NCBI GenBank assembly: GCA_963835855.1
Contig: CAWIHA010000018.1
Coordinates: 220,923 to 284,922 of the forward strand
Direction: 5' to 3'
From: CAWIHA01 sp963835855
GTDB lineage: Bacteria > Acidobacteriota > Terriglobia > Bryobacterales > Bryobacteraceae
DNA: 64,000 nt
The position numbers were made by a program, and so were the translations under genes. Positions 1 through 9,856 of this stretch are shown here, piece after piece (the stretch's first letter is position 1; every line of letters starts with the position of its first letter). The notes under the pieces were generated by a model, which did not search any database, was not told the origin of the DNA, and was given only the letters and a program-made list of their open reading frames with translations.

Positions 1-1164
1 CTCCCGATTGGCTGCGGCTCACAGAAGGCTCAAACCGCCGCCGCTTTTCCACCCGTTCCGGTTAGCGTTGCCGTCGCGGCCGTGCAGGCGCTGCCGGTTG
101 AAATCCGCGCCATCGGCAATGTGGAACCGTTCCAATCGGTGCAAGTGAAATCGCAGATTGCCGGGGAACTCTTGAGCGTGCGGTTTGTCGAGGGCGGCAA
201 CGTCAACCGGGGCGACCTGCTGTTTGAGATCGACGCCCGTCCTTACCAGGAAGCGCTGCGGCAGGCCGAAGCCGCCGTGGCGAGGGATGTTGCGCAGTTG
301 CGGCAGGCGGAAGCCAACCTCGCGCGCGATCGCGCGCAATCGAAGAACGCGGAAGCCGAAGCAGCCCGCTGGGCGGAGCTCTTTAAGGAGGGCATCGCTT
401 CGCGCACACAGTACGATCAAACGCAATCGAACGCCGACTCTCTTCGGGCATCGGTCCGCGCGGACGAAGCGGCCATCGAGAGCGCTCGCGCTTCGCTCGA
501 GAGCGACCGGGCCGCGGCCGAGCGGGCCAAGCTCGACCTCGCTTATTGCGAAATCCGTGCGCCCCTTTCGGGCAGGGCGGGGAACCTCCTGGTGCATCCC
601 GGCAATCTGGTGAAAGCGAACGGCGACAACGCCCTGGTAGTCATCAACCAAATCGCGCCCATCTTTGTGAGCTTCGGCGTCCCCGAACAACACCTGGCGG
701 CGATCCGGCGCGGCAGCAGCACACGCAAGCTTCCGGTTGAAGTCTCGCCACAGGACGACCCCGCAAAAGCGGAGCGCGGAATCCTCAGCGTGATCGATAA
801 CACGATTGACACGGCCACCGGCACGATCCGGCTGAAAGCGATCTGCGACAATGCGCGGCGCATCCTCTGGCCGGGAGGTTTGGTGAACGTGGTGCTCACG
901 CTCGACACCGAGACCGGCGCAATCGTCGTGCCTTCGGAAGCAATCCAAGCGGGGCAGCAGGGACAGTTTGTCTATGTCGTGAAGTCCGATCAAACGGTTG
1001 AATTCCGGATCGTCCAAGTTGGGCCGGCCGTCGCGGGCAAGGCCGTGATTCAGAAGGGCGTGGCAGCCGGTGAGACGGTGGTCACCGACGGCCAATTGCG
1101 GCTGTTCCCAGGCGCCCGCATCAAGGCTGTCCCGGCCTCTAGAATCGAATCGCAGGCGCTCTAG
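1..1164 (+). CDS. RND efflux periplasmic adaptor (MFP/HlyD family), 5' end cut by window
   Basis: The reading frame is open from the first base. Its first residues, LPIGC, are a lipobox, so the protein is probably a lipoprotein whose start and signal peptide lie before the window; the GTG at 82 is internal. The order is that of an AcrA/MexA-type membrane fusion protein: a lipoyl-like half (VKSQIAGELL), a long Ala/Glu/Arg-rich coiled-coil hairpin from about base 260 to 540, the second lipoyl half (CEIRAPLSGRAG), then beta-barrel and membrane-proximal domains. It would link the inner-membrane pump to an outer-membrane channel. The pump gene starts 2 bases downstream, so the two are co-transcribed. 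The substrate cannot be told from sequence. Confidence 0.93.
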   Translation, partial: LPIGCGSQKAQTAAAFPPVPVSVAVAAVQALPVEIRAIGNVEPFQSVQVKSQIAGELLSVRFVEGGNVNRGDLLFEIDARPYQEALRQAEAAVARDVAQLRQAEANLARDRAQSKNAEAEAARWAELFKEGIASRTQYDQTQSNADSLRASVRADEAAIESARASLESDRAAAERAKLDLAYCEIRAPLSGRAGNLLVHPGNLVKANGDNALVVINQIAPIFVSFGVPEQHLAAIRRGSSTRKLPVEVSPQDDPAKAERGILSVIDNTIDTATGTIRLKAICDNARRILWPGGLVNVVLTLDTETGAIVVPSEAIQAGQQGQFVYVVKSDQTVEFRIVQVGPAVAGKAVIQKGVAAGETVVTDGQLRLFPGARIKAVPASRIESQAL

Positions 1165-1166
1165 AC

Positions 1167-4100
1167 ATGAACGTTTCGCGCATCTTCATCGAGCGGCCCG
1201 TCATGACCGCGTTGGTTACGTTCGCAATCCTGCTCTTTGGAATCGTAGGTTACCGCGCGCTGCCGGTCGCTGCGCTGCCCAGTGTGGATTACCCGACCAT
1301 CGAGGTGGATGCGAATCTTCCGGGCGCAAGCCCCGAGACGATGGCATCCTCGGTCGCGACGCCTCTCGAGCGCGAGTTCTCGACCATCGCCGGCGTCGAG
1401 TCGATGAGCTCCACGAACACGCAGGGATCGACCTCGATCACGATTCAATTCGCGCTGGAACGCAACATCGACGCCGCCGCCCAAGATATTCAGGCGGCCA
1501 TCTCCAAAGCCTCCGCGCAGCTCCCACCGTCCATGCCCCGGCCGCCCTCGTATGAGAAGGCGAACCCCGCCGAGCAGCCTGTCCTTTACCTTACTCTGAC
1601 CTCTTCGACGCTGCCGCTATACACGGTGGACGAGTATGCGGAGACTCTGCTTGCCCAACGGATCTCGATGACGAGCGGAGTCTCGCGCGTGATTGTGTAC
1701 GGGGCTCAGAAGTATGCTGTGCGCGTGCAACTGAATCCCGATGCATTGGCGGCGCGGGGCATCGGCATTGATGAAGTCCAGAGCGCGGTCGAGGCGAGCA
1801 ACGTCAATCTGCCGACGGGCAAGCTCTATGGCCACAAGCAGGCGTTCACCGTCCAATCGAGCGGGCAACTGACGAGCGCGGCGGCATACCGGCCGCTGAT
1901 CGTGGCCTGGCGTAATGGAATGCCGGCGCGGCTGGAACAACTCGGGCACGTTCTCGACAGCGTCGAGGACGACAAGGCGATCGCGTGGTTTAATGGCGCG
2001 CGCGGCGTGATCCTCGCCATCCAGCGGCAGCCCGGAACGAACACCGTCGAGGTGGTCGATAACATCAAGAAACTCCTGCCGGAATTCCGGCGCGAGATTC
2101 CGCCGGCCATCCAGCTCGCCGTGGCGTTCGACGCCTCGGAATCGATTCGCGGCTCGATCAGGGACGTCGAGTTCACACTGCTGCTGACCGTCTGCATGGT
2201 GGTGATGGTCATCTCTCTGTTCCTGCGTAATCTTTCCGCGACGATGATCCCCGGAGCGGCGGTTCCGCTGTCGATTATCGGCGCCTTCGCCGCGATGTAC
2301 CTGCTCGGCTACAGCTTGAACAACCTGTCGTTAATGGCGCTGACGCTCTCGGTCGGCTTTGTCGTCGATGACGCCATCGTTATGCTCGAGAACATCGTCC
2401 GGTACATGGAGATGGGCAAATCGCGCATGGAAGCCGCGCTGCTGGCATCGAAGGAGATCGGCTTTACGATTGTATCCATGACGCTGTCGCTCGTGGCGGT
2501 TTTCATCCCCGTGCTGTTCATGGGCGGCATTGTCGGCAGGCTGCTGCATGAATTCTCCGTCACCATCACGGTGGCGATCCTGATTTCCGGCTTTGTTTCC
2601 CTCAGCTTCACCCCCATGCTCGGCAGCCGCTTTTTGCGCTTCGACCACGGCCGGCGCCACGGGCGCGTGTACCGCGCGCTCGAGGCAGGTTTCCAGGGTC
2701 TGGCGCGGACCTACGACGCGACGCTCAGAAAGACGCTGCGGCACCAACTTGCCACGCTGGTGTTCGCCCTGGCGCTGCTCGCTGGGACCATTTATCTGTT
2801 CTTCCATATGCCGACCGGCTTCATCCCGAGCCAGGATCGCGGCTTCCTGTTCGGCGTCACGATGGCCAACCAGGACATCTCCTTCGAGTCGATGGCCAAG
2901 CACCACCTCGCGGTCGTCGATATTGTCGATCACGACCCCGGAGTTGCGGACGGCGGAGCCTTCGTCGGCGACGGGAACCAGGGCTTTCTGTTCGTGAGAA
3001 TGAAGCCGCGCTCCCAGCGCAAGCTCTCCGTGGACGAGACGATGGAAGAGCTGCGGCCCAAAGTGGCCGCAGTGCCAGGCATCCTGACGTTTCTCCAGAA
3101 TCCGCCGCCGATTACGATCAGCGGGCAGTACAGCACCAGCGTGTACCAGATGACGCTGCAAAGCGCCAATCTGAAGGAGATCTATGACTGGGTGCCGCGT
3201 CTGACGGAAAAGATGAGCACACTGCCCGGCTTTCTGGACGTAAACAGCGATTTGCAAGTATCGAGCCCGCAGGTGATGGTCGATATCGACCGGGACCGGG
3301 CGCTCTCGCTGGGAGTAACGCCCGAGCAGATCCAAACCGCGCTCTATAGCGCCTATGGCAACCGTCAGGTATCCACCATTTACACGCCCGCGAACCAGTA
3401 CGCGGTCATCATGGAGGTTGAACCGCAGTATCAGCGCAGCCCGGATGCGCTTTCGAAGCTCTACGTTCGGTCCGCCTCGGGGCGCCTGATTCCGCTCGAT
3501 GCGGTTGTCACTGTGTCCCGTAGTGTGGGTCCGCTCAGCATCAACCATTTCGGACAGCTTCCGGCGGTCACTGTCTCGTTCAATCTCAAGCCCGGCTACT
3601 CGCTCGGCGACGCGGCCGGGCACGTGGACAACGTGGTTCGGGAGCTGCGCATGCCCGCCACGATCGGCGTGAACTTTCAAGGTACGGTCAAGGAGTTCCA
3701 GCGGTCGTTCCAGGGCCTATCGGTCTTGCTGCTCGTCGCGATACTTGTCATCTACATCGTGCTCGGCGTTCTGTATGAAAGCTTCATCCATCCGGTCACG
3801 ATCTTGTCGGGTCTGCCATCTGCGGTCTTCGGGGCACTGTTCACACTCAGGCTGTTCCACAAAGAGTTGGATCTCTACGCGTTTGTCGGGCTGATTATGC
3901 TGTTCGGCGTTGTGAAGAAGAACGCGATCATGATGATCGACTTTGCTTTGGAAGCGCAGAGGACCGGGGGCAAAGGCCCCGTGGATGCGATCTACACCGG
4001 CTGCATGTTGCGATTCCGGCCGATCATGATGACCACACTCGCGGCGCTGTTCGGAACTTTGCCCATCGCGCTGGGATATGGCCAGGGAGCGGATGCGCGC

Positions 4101-4259
4101 CAGCCGCTGGGCCTGGCGGTCGTCGGCGGCCTCGTTGTTTCCCAGTTACTCACACTGTACATCACGCCCGTGATTTACCTGTATATGGAGAGGCTGCAAC
4201 GCTGGCTTCGTGGCGGCGCCGGCATACCAGGTCCGCAAGCAGCGATCGCCAGGATCTGA
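1167..4259 (+). CDS. RND multidrug efflux permease (AcrB/MdtB-type, HAE1)
   Basis: This 1030-residue protein has the usual length of an AcrB/MdtB pump and opens with the typical start MNVSRIFIERPVMTALV. The proton-relay residues are present: the paired Asp in VGFVVDDAIV (about residue 400, helix 4) and the Lys in GVVKKNAIMM (about residue 917, helix 10). Two large periplasmic porter/docking loops separate the helix sets. It would work as an inner-membrane proton-driven trimer with the adaptor just upstream. No outer-membrane channel gene follows here, so TolC may be encoded upstream or elsewhere. The frame is intact. Confidence 0.95.
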   Translation: MNVSRIFIERPVMTALVTFAILLFGIVGYRALPVAALPSVDYPTIEVDANLPGASPETMASSVATPLEREFSTIAGVESMSSTNTQGSTSITIQFALERNIDAAAQDIQAAISKASAQLPPSMPRPPSYEKANPAEQPVLYLTLTSSTLPLYTVDEYAETLLAQRISMTSGVSRVIVYGAQKYAVRVQLNPDALAARGIGIDEVQSAVEASNVNLPTGKLYGHKQAFTVQSSGQLTSAAAYRPLIVAWRNGMPARLEQLGHVLDSVEDDKAIAWFNGARGVILAIQRQPGTNTVEVVDNIKKLLPEFRREIPPAIQLAVAFDASESIRGSIRDVEFTLLLTVCMVVMVISLFLRNLSATMIPGAAVPLSIIGAFAAMYLLGYSLNNLSLMALTLSVGFVVDDAIVMLENIVRYMEMGKSRMEAALLASKEIGFTIVSMTLSLVAVFIPVLFMGGIVGRLLHEFSVTITVAILISGFVSLSFTPMLGSRFLRFDHGRRHGRVYRALEAGFQGLARTYDATLRKTLRHQLATLVFALALLAGTIYLFFHMPTGFIPSQDRGFLFGVTMANQDISFESMAKHHLAVVDIVDHDPGVADGGAFVGDGNQGFLFVRMKPRSQRKLSVDETMEELRPKVAAVPGILTFLQNPPPITISGQYSTSVYQMTLQSANLKEIYDWVPRLTEKMSTLPGFLDVNSDLQVSSPQVMVDIDRDRALSLGVTPEQIQTALYSAYGNRQVSTIYTPANQYAVIMEVEPQYQRSPDALSKLYVRSASGRLIPLDAVVTVSRSVGPLSINHFGQLPAVTVSFNLKPGYSLGDAAGHVDNVVRELRMPATIGVNFQGTVKEFQRSFQGLSVLLLVAILVIYIVLGVLYESFIHPVTILSGLPSAVFGALFTLRLFHKELDLYAFVGLIMLFGVVKKNAIMMIDFALEAQRTGGKGPVDAIYTGCMLRFRPIMMTTLAALFGTLPIALGYGQGADARQPLGLAVVGGLVVSQLLTLYITPVIYLYMERLQRWLRGGAGIPGPQAAIARI

Positions 4260-4289
4260 CCGGAGCGCGCGGTGTGACTGCCATTATCA

Positions 4290-4318
4290 TTGACAAAATC
4301 TCACCGGCTCTTTAGAAT
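4290..4318 (+). promoter_or_regulatory. Sigma-70-type promoter
   Basis: TTGACA (4290-4295) and TAGAAT (4313-4318) are separated by exactly 17 bases, just after the RND pump. It would drive the small ORF at 4398 and the glycosyltransferase at 4640. It lies in a noticeably AT-rich patch. Confidence 0.6.
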
Positions 4319-4397
4319 CATTTAAATGCGCGCAGGTTTCAGTCGCGCAGTGTTGGGACAGAGGGCTCGGAGGCCTGTGGCAAAGGGGAGGTAAGCG

Positions 4398-4643
4398 TTG
4401 GAATCGCGCGCTGATCATGTTTGGCGCTTCGCCTTGAAAGTGCCGGCCAAACCGATGGGGGACGAGGACCCGCGTGTGGAGATGGTCCGGCCTACCAGTT
4501 CGAATTCGGCGCCGGTATTTTCGACACGCGACCGGGCTGCGCACCACGCCGGGCATCCTCGCCGCCGTAACCGCCCCGTGCGCTGCCTGCCGAAGTGGCC
4601 GGCCGCCACCAGTGAAGTGTGCGTGATCGCCGCGTGGGAATGA
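4398..4643 (+). CDS. Possible 81-residue leader ORF, unknown
   Basis: No family is recognised. It is listed because AAGGGGAGG at 4383-4391 sits 6 bases before a TTG codon, and its stop overlaps the ATG of the next gene as ATGA (4640-4643), the usual arrangement for translational coupling. Against it are a low-complexity, Arg/Pro-rich composition with no hydrophobic core and a rare start codon. It could equally be untranslated leader of the glycosyltransferase mRNA. Confidence 0.3.
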   Translation: MESRADHVWRFALKVPAKPMGDEDPRVEMVRPTSSNSAPVFSTRDRAAHHAGHPRRRNRPVRCLPKWPAATSEVCVIAAWE

Positions 4644-6922
4644 AACGCAGCCGCGAGCTCCTGTTGCTGGCCGCCTTCACCATTCTGCTGCACACGCCCT
4701 TTCTGAAGCAGCCGGTGCAGGGCGACGAAATCACCTACCTGGATGTGGCCCGGGAGGTTCTTCGCCAGCCGCTCACGCCGCTGAACTTCCGCTACGTGTT
4801 TCAGGGCCATCTCGTGGAAGCGGCGGGCCACCCTCACCCGCCCTTGAACGCCTACCTGCTGGCGCTCGCGTGGGTGCTGCGCGGCCATTTTTCCGTGTTT
4901 TCGTTTCATGTCTTCTACCTGCTGTTTGCGCTCGGCATCAGCTTCGCGGCTTATGCACTGGCGGCACGTTTTACGCCGCACCCTCTTTGGGGCGCGCTGC
5001 TCGTGGCGGCGTCTCCTATCGTGCAGGTCAACACGAACACGCTGGCGGGACCCGAATCGCCTGCGCTGGCGTTCCTGCTGGCCGGTGCGGCGGCGTTTTT
5101 TTGGCGGCGGTTCTGTATTAGCGGCATTGCGCTGACGCTGGCCGGTATGACGGAGTTGCAGGCGCTGGCGCTGCCGCCCATTCTCTTGCTGGACTACGCA
5201 GTGAAGCGCGAGCGCCCGCCCCGCGCCGCTTGGCTGGCGTTGGCCGCCCCGTTCCTGGGGATGGCTGGCTGGCAGGCGCTACAGTGGGGGCTCACGCATC
5301 GCCTCCCCGGAGCTGTGCTGTTCGAATACGCGCGAGGTTCTGGTCGCGCCTGGCTCAGCCTGAAGGCTGCCAGCGCCTTGGCTCTGCTCGAGCATCTGGG
5401 CGTTCTGGTCACCCTGGTGCCGCTGGCGCGGCGCCGCTCGTGGGCCCTGGCGCCCGGCTTCCTGGCCTGCGTTCTGGTCCGCGATTATCCATGGTGGGAG
5501 CGGGCCCTATTGCTGATTTTCGTGGCTCTCGGTGTGAATGCGCTTGTCTGGTTGTGGAAAGCCCGCCGGAGCAACCCCATGCTGGCTGGGTGGTGCCTCC
5601 TGTATTTCGGCTTTGCGGCACTGGCTTTCTTCGCCGGGGCGGCTCGGTATCTGTTGCCGCTCGCCGCGCCCATGGTTTTGCTGTTCGTGCTCCAGTCGAA
5701 CAGCCGGTCCGCGCGAGCGCTGGCGCTCGGCGTGAATGTGCTGCTGGGCTTGAACATTTCGTTTGCCGCGTATGAGTTTGCCCGCGTCTACACCCAGGTC
5801 CAGCCCCCTCCCGGCCGCACATTTCTGGTGAACGGTGAGTGGGGATTTCGCTACTACATGCTGACGAAAGGCGGGCGCGTTCTAGAAGCCAACAGTGTGC
5901 CTGTACCGGGCGAATGGATCGTCTCCTCCGAGCTTTCGCTGGGCGGAAACTACGACAGCCTGGCCGAAGAGACTGCCGTGCCACTGCGCGCGACCGATCT
6001 TCGCGTCCGCTCGCCACTGCGTCTCATCGACCGCTACGCCCACACCGGCTTTTCCACCGTGTCCTGCGGCTTGCTCCCTTTCTCCTTCTCGCGCCGTCCG
6101 CTCGACCAGATCACTTATGCCCGCACCTCGCCTTTTCTGGATGCGCCGGACGCCTGGACACCAACCCAATTCTCCGGCCACCTAGTTTACCTGCCCATCT
6201 CCAACGCGGCCATCCGTCTGCCCCTTGACGCACAGGGAACTCTCCATTTCGCTCTATTCGGGCGTGGCCGGGGAGAGGCAACCTTCCAGATCCGCCGTCC
6301 CTCGGGCGACGCTATCTTCGTGCAGAGCGTGCAAATCAATGGGAATCTGTGGGAGGCTCACACCTTGCCGCTGGCCGGCATCCGCGAAGCGATTTTCTCC
6401 GTAAACGTTCCACCGGGGCTGGAGGCCGGTTGGGGGGACCTGGTTCCCGACTCCGATTTACCCAGTCCAGAGGCCGGACCCATGAAGCCCCTCATCCTGC
6501 AGCAGCCCGAGCTGTCTTATTTAGACATGGGCGACCTTCGGAGCAGGCCGCAACTGCTCTCCGGTTGGTATTCCATCGAGGATGGCGCCTGGCGCTGGAT
6601 GGCAAAAGAGGCTCAGGCAGTGTTGCGCACGCCGGCCGCTCCGCTGACCTTCGAAATGCTGCTCTTCTTTCCAGCAGACTACATGCGGCGCGCCGGCGGC
6701 CCGGTGACCGTTTCCGTAATGATGGACGACAAGCGCTTGACCGAGGAAACCTACGCCCAGCCCGGCGGCCACCGCCTTGCGAGCGCGGTGCCGCAGGGCA
6801 TGTTGGTTGCTCCTGCCACGAAGGTGAGCATTTGCTTGAACCGCGCCATGCCTCCCGGTGGCTCGGATGAGCGCGAGCTGGGCGCCGTGGTTCAGCGGCT
6901 GGGTTTCATCGCCGCGAAGTAA
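4640..6922 (+). CDS. Membrane glycosyltransferase of GT-C type (GT39/GT83-like)
   Basis: About 760 residues. The N-terminal half is a string of hydrophobic helices. An acidic pair (QGDE, residues 27-30) lies in the first extracytoplasmic loop just after helix 1, the catalytic position in polyprenyl-phosphate-sugar-dependent GT-C enzymes such as PMT and ArnT. From about residue 390 the chain becomes a soluble periplasmic domain rich in beta segments, with no family I recognise. ATG 4640 is preferred because it overlaps the preceding small ORF as ATGA; an in-frame GTG at 4619 is the alternative. It probably moves a sugar from a lipid carrier onto protein, lipid A or glycan. The acceptor is unknown. 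Confidence 0.7.
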   Translation: MKRSRELLLLAAFTILLHTPFLKQPVQGDEITYLDVAREVLRQPLTPLNFRYVFQGHLVEAAGHPHPPLNAYLLALAWVLRGHFSVFSFHVFYLLFALGISFAAYALAARFTPHPLWGALLVAASPIVQVNTNTLAGPESPALAFLLAGAAAFFWRRFCISGIALTLAGMTELQALALPPILLLDYAVKRERPPRAAWLALAAPFLGMAGWQALQWGLTHRLPGAVLFEYARGSGRAWLSLKAASALALLEHLGVLVTLVPLARRRSWALAPGFLACVLVRDYPWWERALLLIFVALGVNALVWLWKARRSNPMLAGWCLLYFGFAALAFFAGAARYLLPLAAPMVLLFVLQSNSRSARALALGVNVLLGLNISFAAYEFARVYTQVQPPPGRTFLVNGEWGFRYYMLTKGGRVLEANSVPVPGEWIVSSELSLGGNYDSLAEETAVPLRATDLRVRSPLRLIDRYAHTGFSTVSCGLLPFSFSRRPLDQITYARTSPFLDAPDAWTPTQFSGHLVYLPISNAAIRLPLDAQGTLHFALFGRGRGEATFQIRRPSGDAIFVQSVQINGNLWEAHTLPLAGIREAIFSVNVPPGLEAGWGDLVPDSDLPSPEAGPMKPLILQQPELSYLDMGDLRSRPQLLSGWYSIEDGAWRWMAKEAQAVLRTPAAPLTFEMLLFFPADYMRRAGGPVTVSVMMDDKRLTEETYAQPGGHRLASAVPQGMLVAPATKVSICLNRAMPPGGSDERELGAVVQRLGFIAAK

Positions 6923-6961
6923 CCGTCAGGTACAAGCCCGCGGCAACGTAAAGGGGTTGAC

Positions 6962-7906
6962 TTAGGCACCAGAGGGCCTCGGTATCTCCTCAAGGAGACC
7001 GATTAATTCTCCCCAGACGCGGGCGTAGCATCCCAAAAAAACTAGCGGCAGCGAAAGCACGAACTGGGGCAGATAACGTGGGCAGCGAAGCACCCGGCCA
7101 GCCGTGAGAGCTACCAGTGCAAATGGATAAAAGGGCGCGAACGCTACCAGCATCCAACGTTGCCATCGGCCGATTTTCTTCTGAGACCGGGCGACGCGCG
7201 CAAAAAAGCGCCGGCGCATCGTCACATGTGTTACGAATTCATGCGTCGTGGAGTTTATGGTGTGGAACACGCGGATGCTGTGGGTAGATAATGCTCTGTG
7301 CCCGTCCTGCTGCGCGCGCCATTGGAACGCCGTATCGGAACAATAGCTGTCTCGCAAGAAAGGGCCATATTTCTCGAAAGCCTCGCGCTTAATCGAGAGA
7401 CAACAACCCGGCATTTCCGGAATCTCGGTCGGCTTTGAGCGAGGCAGCCAAAGGCTGAATTCGCAGAAGTAGTAAGCCCAACCGACCAGGCTCCGGCTGC
7501 CGTTGCCGACGGCGCCCCCCACCAGCCAATGTGGCGAGTGGTGGGCATGCAATATGGCTTCGACCCAGTTTTCTTCCACGAAACAGTCGGCATCCAAGAA
7601 GGCGATAATGGGCGCCCTGGCAACGGCCATGGCCCGATTGCGAGCCTCGCCGGCATAGAGCCTCTCAGGGGATGTCAGCAGCCGGACCCTCGGATAATGC
7701 TCCCGAATATGTTCCGCTGTTCCGTCGGTTGCGCTGTCAACCAGGATGATCTCAAACGGCTTGTCAGTGCTCTGACGCAGCAGGGACACCAAACAGACAT
7801 CCATGCTGGTCCGTGAATCATAGCTTGCAATCACGACGCTCAGTTCCGGCTGGGCGCCGTCGTCTTCCGCGGATCGAGCGGTGTGCGCCTCAAAACGGGG
7901 GAGCAT
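6962..7906 (-). CDS. Family 2 glycosyltransferase
   Basis: 314 residues. The GT-A fold is visible: ELSVVIASYDS at the start, an FLDADCF motif (the DxD metal/nucleotide-sugar site), then a receptor-binding half with GCCLSIKREAF, and a hydrophobic C-terminal stretch that may anchor it to the inner membrane. The frame can be extended upstream to 8050, but ATG 7906 matches the family start and overlaps the end of the radical-SAM gene by 17 bases, so the two are translated together. The pairing suggests surface glycan or glycolipid work. Donor and acceptor are unknown. Confidence 0.85.
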   Translation of the reverse strand: MLPRFEAHTARSAEDDGAQPELSVVIASYDSRTSMDVCLVSLLRQSTDKPFEIILVDSATDGTAEHIREHYPRVRLLTSPERLYAGEARNRAMAVARAPIIAFLDADCFVEENWVEAILHAHHSPHWLVGGAVGNGSRSLVGWAYYFCEFSLWLPRSKPTEIPEMPGCCLSIKREAFEKYGPFLRDSYCSDTAFQWRAQQDGHRALSTHSIRVFHTINSTTHEFVTHVTMRRRFFARVARSQKKIGRWQRWMLVAFAPFYPFALVALTAGRVLRCPRYLPQFVLSLPLVFLGCYARVWGELIGLLEEIPRPSGA

Positions 7907-9038
7907 AGAAGATGGCTTCGGCAATGGTGTCGCGGGAACAGTCTCCGCCTTTGTAAGCGTACGAACAGTCGGCGCAAAGCGGAACCGCCCGCCAGTTGAA
8001 ACGGAAACGGCGGCGCAAGCCCCGGTAGGCTTCCCCTTGCCAGATTTCACGAAAGCTTAGACTCTGCAAGGATCCAAGAGAGTATTTCTCTCTCGGATCG
8101 AAAGAGCAGGGGCAGACCGTGCCATCCCAATGAACCGAAGGGTTCCTCCATAGATGCTTGCAGGGGGAGTGCCGCAGCCGCTTTGGCATTTCCCCATCGC
8201 GCTCCGGCTTAAAGCGCCGATACTTCGCGCTCTCCGGCACCTGACTCGCGCCTTCCTCCAGATTGGCCTCTTCCCGGTCGGCGTATGGGTCGCCCAAAAA
8301 GGGATTCAACGTCTTGAGGGTCAGGACATCAACCCCCAGGCGCGGAACTAATTCCTTGACCTGGGGGATCTCGTGCTCATTGTGGGCTGTCACGATAAAT
8401 CGGAAATTGACAAGCGGCGTTCGACTACCGAGCGCCTTCTTCCGCGCCACTACCATGCGAATTCCATCGAGCGCCGTGGCCAACTTGCCCCCCTGGCGGT
8501 AGCGCTCGTAAGTTTCTTGCGTGACCCCATCGATGGCAAAAATGATCGTGTCGAGACCGGAACGAATCAACTGGTCTGCCTGTTCCACATGGGTGAATAG
8601 ATGTCCATTGGTGCTGGAAATAACCTTCACGCCTTTGGCCTTTGCATAGGCAATCATTTCGAACACTCGCGGATTGACGAACGGTTCTCCCCAGTCCCAT
8701 AGCAGCAGCGTGAAGACGTAATCGCCGGTTTCATCGAGAAGCTTCTTAAACAGGGCCAGGTCCATGTTGCCTTGAAGACGATCGAGTCCTTTCGTGACCG
8801 GGCAGAGGGCGCAGGCCAAATTGCAGTGTGCCGAAGGCTCCACCTGCAGATGGACGGGCATCCCCCAGGCACGCAGTGGTTTGAAATAGACCGAAGTTTC
8901 CGTCACTATGGCGTTGATCACTTTCCGCCGCGAAACATTGGTGAAGCAATAAGGAATCCCGTCGGACTTCAAAACGATGCGGCGGCGCACCAGTCCCGCC
9001 AGGGCCTGTTGCAGGTTCGACCGAATGCGACTACTCAA
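7890..9038 (-). CDS. Radical SAM protein with SPASM-type C-terminus
   Basis: 382 residues. The [4Fe-4S] site is CNLACALC (CxxxCxxC) near residue 72, preceded by HLQVEPSAH. A C-terminal Cys-rich region (GTVCPCSFDP and CADCSY) matches a SPASM/twitch auxiliary cluster domain. Start is TTG 9038, chosen because AAGGAG (complement of 9045-9050) lies 6 bases upstream. It overlaps the GT2 gene downstream. The family generates a 5'-deoxyadenosyl radical for difficult modifications; the substrate here is unknown, but the operon partner points to glycan or lipid decoration. Confidence 0.85.
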   Translation of the reverse strand: MSSRIRSNLQQALAGLVRRRIVLKSDGIPYCFTNVSRRKVINAIVTETSVYFKPLRAWGMPVHLQVEPSAHCNLACALCPVTKGLDRLQGNMDLALFKKLLDETGDYVFTLLLWDWGEPFVNPRVFEMIAYAKAKGVKVISSTNGHLFTHVEQADQLIRSGLDTIIFAIDGVTQETYERYRQGGKLATALDGIRMVVARKKALGSRTPLVNFRFIVTAHNEHEIPQVKELVPRLGVDVLTLKTLNPFLGDPYADREEANLEEGASQVPESAKYRRFKPERDGEMPKRLRHSPCKHLWRNPSVHWDGTVCPCSFDPREKYSLGSLQSLSFREIWQGEAYRGLRRRFRFNWRAVPLCADCSYAYKGGDCSRDTIAEAIFYAPPF

Positions 9039-9228
9039 AGCACGCTCCTTCGACCGCTCGATTCACGGGCGCTCCGTGCGCCGCTTGTTATTAGTACGGG
9101 CCAGTTCTATTGAGTGCCGCATAATATAGGAGCACAGGGCCACAATAACGCCGGCTCCTGGGGCGCCGCGATACGGCACGGCGCGCAGATGGCACCCGGC
9201 CGGAAGGCGAAGCGATATTATGCGAGGC

Positions 9229-9528
9229 TCAGTAATTCTTTGGCAACCCGGCGTCGGCAAGAAACGCCATCGTCTTCACTCCTGAGATGTCAAAGCGCTT
9301 GCGGCAACGCAGGTTCTTGCAGCTCACCTTGTCATCCAGCAGGACCATGTAGCTCTGCGCCTTCTGGAAACGCATGCGATCCTCTTCATTGGCGCCCTGG
9401 GGCACCCGGTCTTTCTTCTTCCGCACCAACCAGCGCAACTCGTAAGAGTTTGCAGTCCTGCAATAAGGACAGTTGAGGTTGGTCGGCTTGGTGGCTTCCG
9501 ATTCATTGAAAAATGCGCGCTCGTTCAT
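9229..9528 (-). CDS. Small zinc-ribbon protein, function unknown
   Basis: 99 residues. Two Cys pairs, CPYC near residue 20 and CKNLRC near residue 70, frame a basic middle section, consistent with a zinc ribbon. The frame can be extended to 9888, but the extension is Arg-rich and compositionally unlike a protein; ATG 9528 is the natural start. It could bind nucleic acid or protein. I do not recognise the family. Confidence 0.6.
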   Translation of the reverse strand: MNERAFFNESEATKPTNLNCPYCRTANSYELRWLVRKKKDRVPQGANEEDRMRFQKAQSYMVLLDDKVSCKNLRCRKRFDISGVKTMAFLADAGLPKNY

Positions 9529-9856
9529 GGAATGAGCCCTGCCGGGGCAAGGTACATCATACCGCCGCTGGCTGTGCGGCGGATCGTTGTGCGATCGGGT
9601 TAAAACAAGGCAGATGAAGCAGATGCTGGCCCGCCCGCATCCACTGGGATTGCCGCGGAGCGCACGAGCACGCTGAGATGCCGTGCGCGCTTGCGCCACC
9701 CTGGGTGAAATCTGCAAGGCCCTGAAAGACGTTTTCGGAAATAACCAGAAAAAGAGTATCCTATAAAGGGAAGCTGTAAGCCGTGAGTGCGCGCTGCCTG
9801 CCCGCACGGGGCCGGGTCGGTCTTGAGTGGACAGGGACTGCGCTGCGGCGCAGGTC
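9529..9856. other. Intergenic region, 328 bases
   Basis: Between the divergent zinc-ribbon gene and the B12-binding gene. There is an AT-rich stretch around 9735-9770 that could hold a rightward promoter (TATAAA near 9762), but no convincing -35 partner. Nothing else is seen. Confidence 0.4.

Noticed and set aside
2331..3680. A 449-codon antisense frame over the RND pump
   Set aside because: Opposite a clearly conserved gene; no motif, Arg/His-rich, no start signals.
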